A stretch of DNA of 7,774 nt from an uncultured Saprospiraceae bacterium. Its GTDB lineage: Bacteria > Bacteroidota > Bacteroidia > Chitinophagales > Saprospiraceae. The notes beneath the pieces are model-generated. The model was given only the letters and a program-made list of their open reading frames with translations. It was not told the DNA's origin and ran no database searches. The stretch is taken from NCBI GenBank assembly GCA_937894165.1, contig CALCSX010000324.1, positions 1-7,774 of the forward strand. The letters run 5' to 3'. Below, piece after piece: positions 5,501 through 7,774 of this stretch. Made by a program: the position numbers and the translations under genes. Numbering within the stretch: the stretch's first letter is position 1; each line of letters opens with the position of its first letter.

Positions 5501-5658
5501 CTCAACACCGAAGGTTCAGAACGCCGAAGGCTCAAAACAGCAAAGCGACAAAACGGTCGTTAGACCTCAAAACAGCGAAGCGATAAATCAAGCGAAGCGA
5601 CAGAACGCCGAAGGCTCAAAACAGCGAAGCGACAGAACGCTGAAAGCTCAAAAACTCA
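5501..5658. repeat. Mini-hairpin leader array ahead of the SLC13 gene
   Basis: Words CTCAAAACA and CGACAGAACG alternate with tiny hairpins: ACCGAAGGT (5507), GCCGAAGGC (5523 and 5607), GCAAAGC (5540), GCGAAGC (5575, 5592, 5624) and GCTGAAAGC (5639). The array ends CTCAAAAACTCAA, touching the start codon at 5660. It is related to module U but uses CTCAAAA in place of CTCAGAAC as the spacer word. No promoter match or Shine-Dalgarno site is evident. Confidence 0.8.
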
Positions 5659-5659
5659 A

Positions 5660-7423
5660 ATGGACATACTAATCACCTCCCTAGTAATCGTCGGTCTCCT
5701 CTATTCTCTAATTAGAGATATAGCCAGACCTCATTACATTTTTTTGGCAGCATTATTATTACTTTTGGTGACAGGAGTGCTCACGCCCTTGGAAGCTTTT
5801 TCAGGCTTTTCAAATGAAGCAGTATTCACAGTAGGAGCACTTTTTATAGTCGCCGCAGGCGTTCAAAATTCAAATGCACTTAACTTTCTAAATAGATTTG
5901 TTTTCACAGAAAGAGGGTCCACAAAACCTGTATTATTCAAAATGATGAGTATGACAGCCGTCATGTCTGCATTTTTAAATAATACGCCTATTGTCGCAAT
6001 GCTCATACCTCAAGTGATGACTTGGTGTGAAAAAAGAGGTTTATCAGCTTCGAAATTTCTAATTCCCCTTTCCTATGCAACGATAGTAGGAGGAACGGTT
6101 ACGCTTATTGGAACTTCGACCAACTTGATCATTTCAGGTTTATTATCTCAGCAAAATCTAGAAGGTCTTGGTTTCTTTGAATTGACATGGGTTGGAATAC
6201 CGGCCACACTTCTGACTATCCTTTGGTTCGTTTTAAGGGGACACAAAACATTGCCCGATAATAGTGTCAATCTAAACACTCAAGACCAGATAGGCAACAG
6301 CAAATTTCAATTCGACCTTATTGTTACTGAAAACTCACCAGTTAATAACCTGAGTATAGAAAAAGCAGGATTGCGAGAGCTGAAACAAGCCTTCTTAATC
6401 CATATACGAAGAAAAGGACAATTAATAGGACCGGTAAGTCCGGATATACCCCTTCAGACACACGATGTGCTCAACTTTCAGGGAGATTATGAAAGTATTA
6501 AAACACTGGCCAAAACAAAAAAATTAAAACTATCTGTACCTAAACTTACGGATAAAGACGAGCAATTACCACTTTTTGAAGCAGTAGTGGCACACAGTTC
6601 AGATATGATTGGCATGACTTTAAAGGAGATTGCATTCCGAGAAAGATTCGGAGCTATTGTAGTGGCTATTCAGCGTAAGAACGAATTGCTGAAGGGAGCT
6701 TTAGGTCACACTCCTATCAAGGCAGGCGATTTATTACTGATTGAAGCCCGGGCAGATTTCGAAAAATATATGCATACCCAAGCCAATCATTATTATATGA
6801 TTCGAAAGAAAAGCAATGGCTTAGAATTATCCAGCGATAAAACAAAAATTGCTATTATTATCACATTGGCTATGGTTATTCTGGCAGCGACAGGAATAAT
6901 GCCAATGGTCACAGCATCTCTGCTAGCTGCAGTTGCAATGATATTAGTAGGATGTATAGATAAAGAAAGTTTAGTTACTCACATGCAGCTACCCATCCTC
7001 TTTGTTATTGCTACTGCAATTGGATTAGGCAAGGCGGTAGAAGTGAGCGGTTTGGCTAACATGGCAGCAGAAGCTGTTATGAATATATCGGGAGACTTCC
7101 ATCCTATAATGCTAATTATTTTTCTTTATCTGGTTACTAATCTCTTCACTGAAATAATAACCAACAATGCAGCTGCCGTTTTAATGCTCCCAATAGCTAT
7201 TTTTGTCGCAGAAATGGCAGGAATACCCTATCATGCAGCTGCTGTAACTGTTGCAATAGCAGCTTCGGCCAGCTTTTTGACTCCGATAGGTTATCAAACC
7301 AATTTGATGGTGATGGCTGTCGGCGGGTATCGGTTTACTGATTACTTGAAAGCAGGATTTCCGGTGACCATCATTTTGCTAATTACAACGGTGGTGGTTG
7401 TGTATTGGAGGTACCTTCTTTAA
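5660..7423 (+). CDS. SLC13-family permease with two RCK_C domains
   Basis: This 587-residue inner-membrane carrier belongs to the divalent anion:Na+ symporter (DASS/SLC13, CitT-like) group. The N-terminal membrane half (about 1-193) has NNTPIVAMLIP (107-117) and GTSTNLI (151-157). A soluble middle part (about 215-385) looks like two RCK_C (TrkA-C) regulatory domains, near 216-288 and 303-385. The second membrane half (about 396-587) repeats the signatures as TNNAAAVLMLP (501-511) and TPIGYQTNLM (541-550). This layout is usual for large bacterial SLC13 proteins linked to sulfate. The start is the ATG that begins a hydrophobic helix (MDILITSLVIVGLLY), with a repeat array touching it. It follows cysQ by 695 bases of repeats, so it probably has its own transcript. 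Sulfate as substrate is inferred from cysQ; dicarboxylates or another anion remain possible. A 9-bp repeat starts at the base after the stop. Confidence 0.93.
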   Translation: MDILITSLVIVGLLYSLIRDIARPHYIFLAALLLLLVTGVLTPLEAFSGFSNEAVFTVGALFIVAAGVQNSNALNFLNRFVFTERGSTKPVLFKMMSMTAVMSAFLNNTPIVAMLIPQVMTWCEKRGLSASKFLIPLSYATIVGGTVTLIGTSTNLIISGLLSQQNLEGLGFFELTWVGIPATLLTILWFVLRGHKTLPDNSVNLNTQDQIGNSKFQFDLIVTENSPVNNLSIEKAGLRELKQAFLIHIRRKGQLIGPVSPDIPLQTHDVLNFQGDYESIKTLAKTKKLKLSVPKLTDKDEQLPLFEAVVAHSSDMIGMTLKEIAFRERFGAIVVAIQRKNELLKGALGHTPIKAGDLLLIEARADFEKYMHTQANHYYMIRKKSNGLELSSDKTKIAIIITLAMVILAATGIMPMVTASLLAAVAMILVGCIDKESLVTHMQLPILFVIATAIGLGKAVEVSGLANMAAEAVMNISGDFHPIMLIIFLYLVTNLFTEIITNNAAAVLMLPIAIFVAEMAGIPYHAAAVTVAIAASASFLTPIGYQTNLMVMAVGGYRFTDYLKAGFPVTIILLITTVVVVYWRYLL

Positions 7424-7459
7424 GTTTAGAGGGTTTAGAGAGTTTAGAGGGTTTAGATG
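7424..7459. repeat. Module F, copy 1 (9-bp tandem repeat)
   Basis: Four units, GTTTAGAGG, GTTTAGAGA, GTTTAGAGG, GTTTAGATG, begin at the base after the SLC13 stop codon. A near-identical block is at 7528-7562, and GTTTAG appears again at the window end, where a third copy is probably cut off. Confidence 0.85.
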
Positions 7460-7470
7460 AATGTTCCACT

Positions 7471-7523
7471 AAACAACGAAGTGCTAAACAACAGAGTGCT
7501 AAACAGTGAAACGATAAACTGCT
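7471..7523. repeat. Module D, copy 2 (15-bp tandem units)
   Basis: Three 15-bp units at 7471, 7486 and 7501 read AAACAACGAAGTGCT, AAACAACAGAGTGCT and AAACAGTGAAACGAT, then AAACTGCT. Each holds a possible mini-hairpin: ACGAAGT, CAGAGTG and GTGAAAC. The CTAAAC words are the reverse complement of the GTTTAG words of module F. Confidence 0.85.
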
Positions 7524-7527
7524 ATAG

Positions 7528-7562
7528 GTTTAGAGGGTTTAGAGAGTTTAGAGGGTTTAGAT
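7528..7562. repeat. Module F, copy 2
   Basis: Four 9-bp units repeat the block at 7424 with the same alternation of GTTTAGAGG and GTTTAGAGA. This makes 7424-7533 and the following DNA a larger F-D-F series. The stretch 7563-7620 after it shows nothing I can assign. Confidence 0.85.
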
Positions 7563-7620
7563 TTAATTTCCAAAATGCTGTTTGTTATCAAAAATGAAAT
7601 TATAATCAGCGATTACTAAT

Positions 7621-7690
7621 AATAAACGAGGTCGTTGAGCGTGGTCATTGAGCGAAGCCTAAATGAGTCGAAACGCCGGCTATAGAATAA
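7621..7690. repeat. Module B, copy 3
   Basis: AATAAACGAGGTCGTTGAGC opens the copy, followed by GTGGTCATTGAGCGAAGCC, GAGTCGAAAC and GCCGGCTATAGAATAA. It is in the same orientation as copies 1 and 2 upstream of the SLC13 gene and shares with copy 1 the GAGCGTGGT variant. Confidence 0.8.
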
Positions 7691-7696
7691 TCCACT

Positions 7697-7774
7697 AAAC
7701 AACAAAGTGCTAAACAACAAAGTGCTAAACAACAGAGTGCTAAACAGTGAAACGATAAACTGCTATAGGTTTAG
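7697..7774. repeat. Module D, copy 3, running to the window end
   Basis: Four 15-bp units start at 7697, 7712, 7727 and 7742, one more than copy 2. The last 55 bases (7720-7774) are identical to 7479-7533, including the flank TGCTATAGGTTTAG that leads into module F. The repeat series therefore continues past the window. Confidence 0.85.

Noticed and set aside
7424..7774. CRISPR array
   Set aside because: The repeats are 9 and 15 bp direct tandem units without unique spacers, and no cas gene is present.

Overview
The window looks like chromosomal DNA from a member of the Bacteroidota. This rests on the types of protein, the lack of Shine-Dalgarno sites before the six genes (starts follow A-rich leaders), one good match to the Bacteroidota promoter form TTG-N21-TAnnTTTG, and gene gaps filled with short repeat words of a kind I associate with this phylum. 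The exact genus cannot be told from what I see.

All six genes lie on the + strand. The left part is for surface polysaccharide: rfbA (glucose-1-phosphate thymidylyltransferase, 71-937), a CpsB/YwqE-type PHP-fold tyrosine phosphatase (1192-1917) and rfbB (dTDP-glucose 4,6-dehydratase, 1960-2985). RfbA and RfbB are the first two steps toward dTDP-L-rhamnose and related sugars; rfbC and rfbD are not in the window. The phosphatase probably controls chain export or length by dephosphorylating a tyrosine kinase encoded elsewhere. In the middle is a small four-helix-bundle (S23/IVP family) protein of unknown role (3625-4011). The right part is sulfur-related: cysQ (PAP phosphatase, true start most likely 4179, to 4964) and a large SLC13-family permease with two RCK_C domains (5660-7423), a plausible sulfate importer.

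The unusual content is between the genes. From 2993 onward nearly every gap is built of short repeat modules. I name them here: E (GTTCTGGGTTCTGAG words, an 87-bp tandem unit), U (the opposite-strand words, CAGAACTCAGAAC, with mini-hairpins), D (15-bp tandem unit with AAAC), F (9-bp tandem GTTTAGAGG), B (GAGGTCGTTGAGCGG...GCCGGCTA) and C (CTATTCC...TTCGACTCCGCTCAG...GGAATA). They follow a grammar. G/T-rich words begin at or just after stop codons (rfbB, cysQ, SLC13 gene), and their A/C-rich complements, mixed with tiny GAA-loop hairpins, run up to start codons (four-helix gene, cysQ, SLC13 gene; rfbA has a short version). The hairpin stems change in a compensatory way between copies (GCC/GGC, ACC/GGT, GCT/AGC, GC/GC, AC/GT, GT/AC). 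In cysQ the repeat supplies the last codons and the stop. A different pair of REP-like palindromes fills the rfbA-phosphatase gap.

I find no convincing new enzyme system, phage, IS element, CRISPR array, tRNA or rRNA. The repeat grammar is the feature most worth following up.
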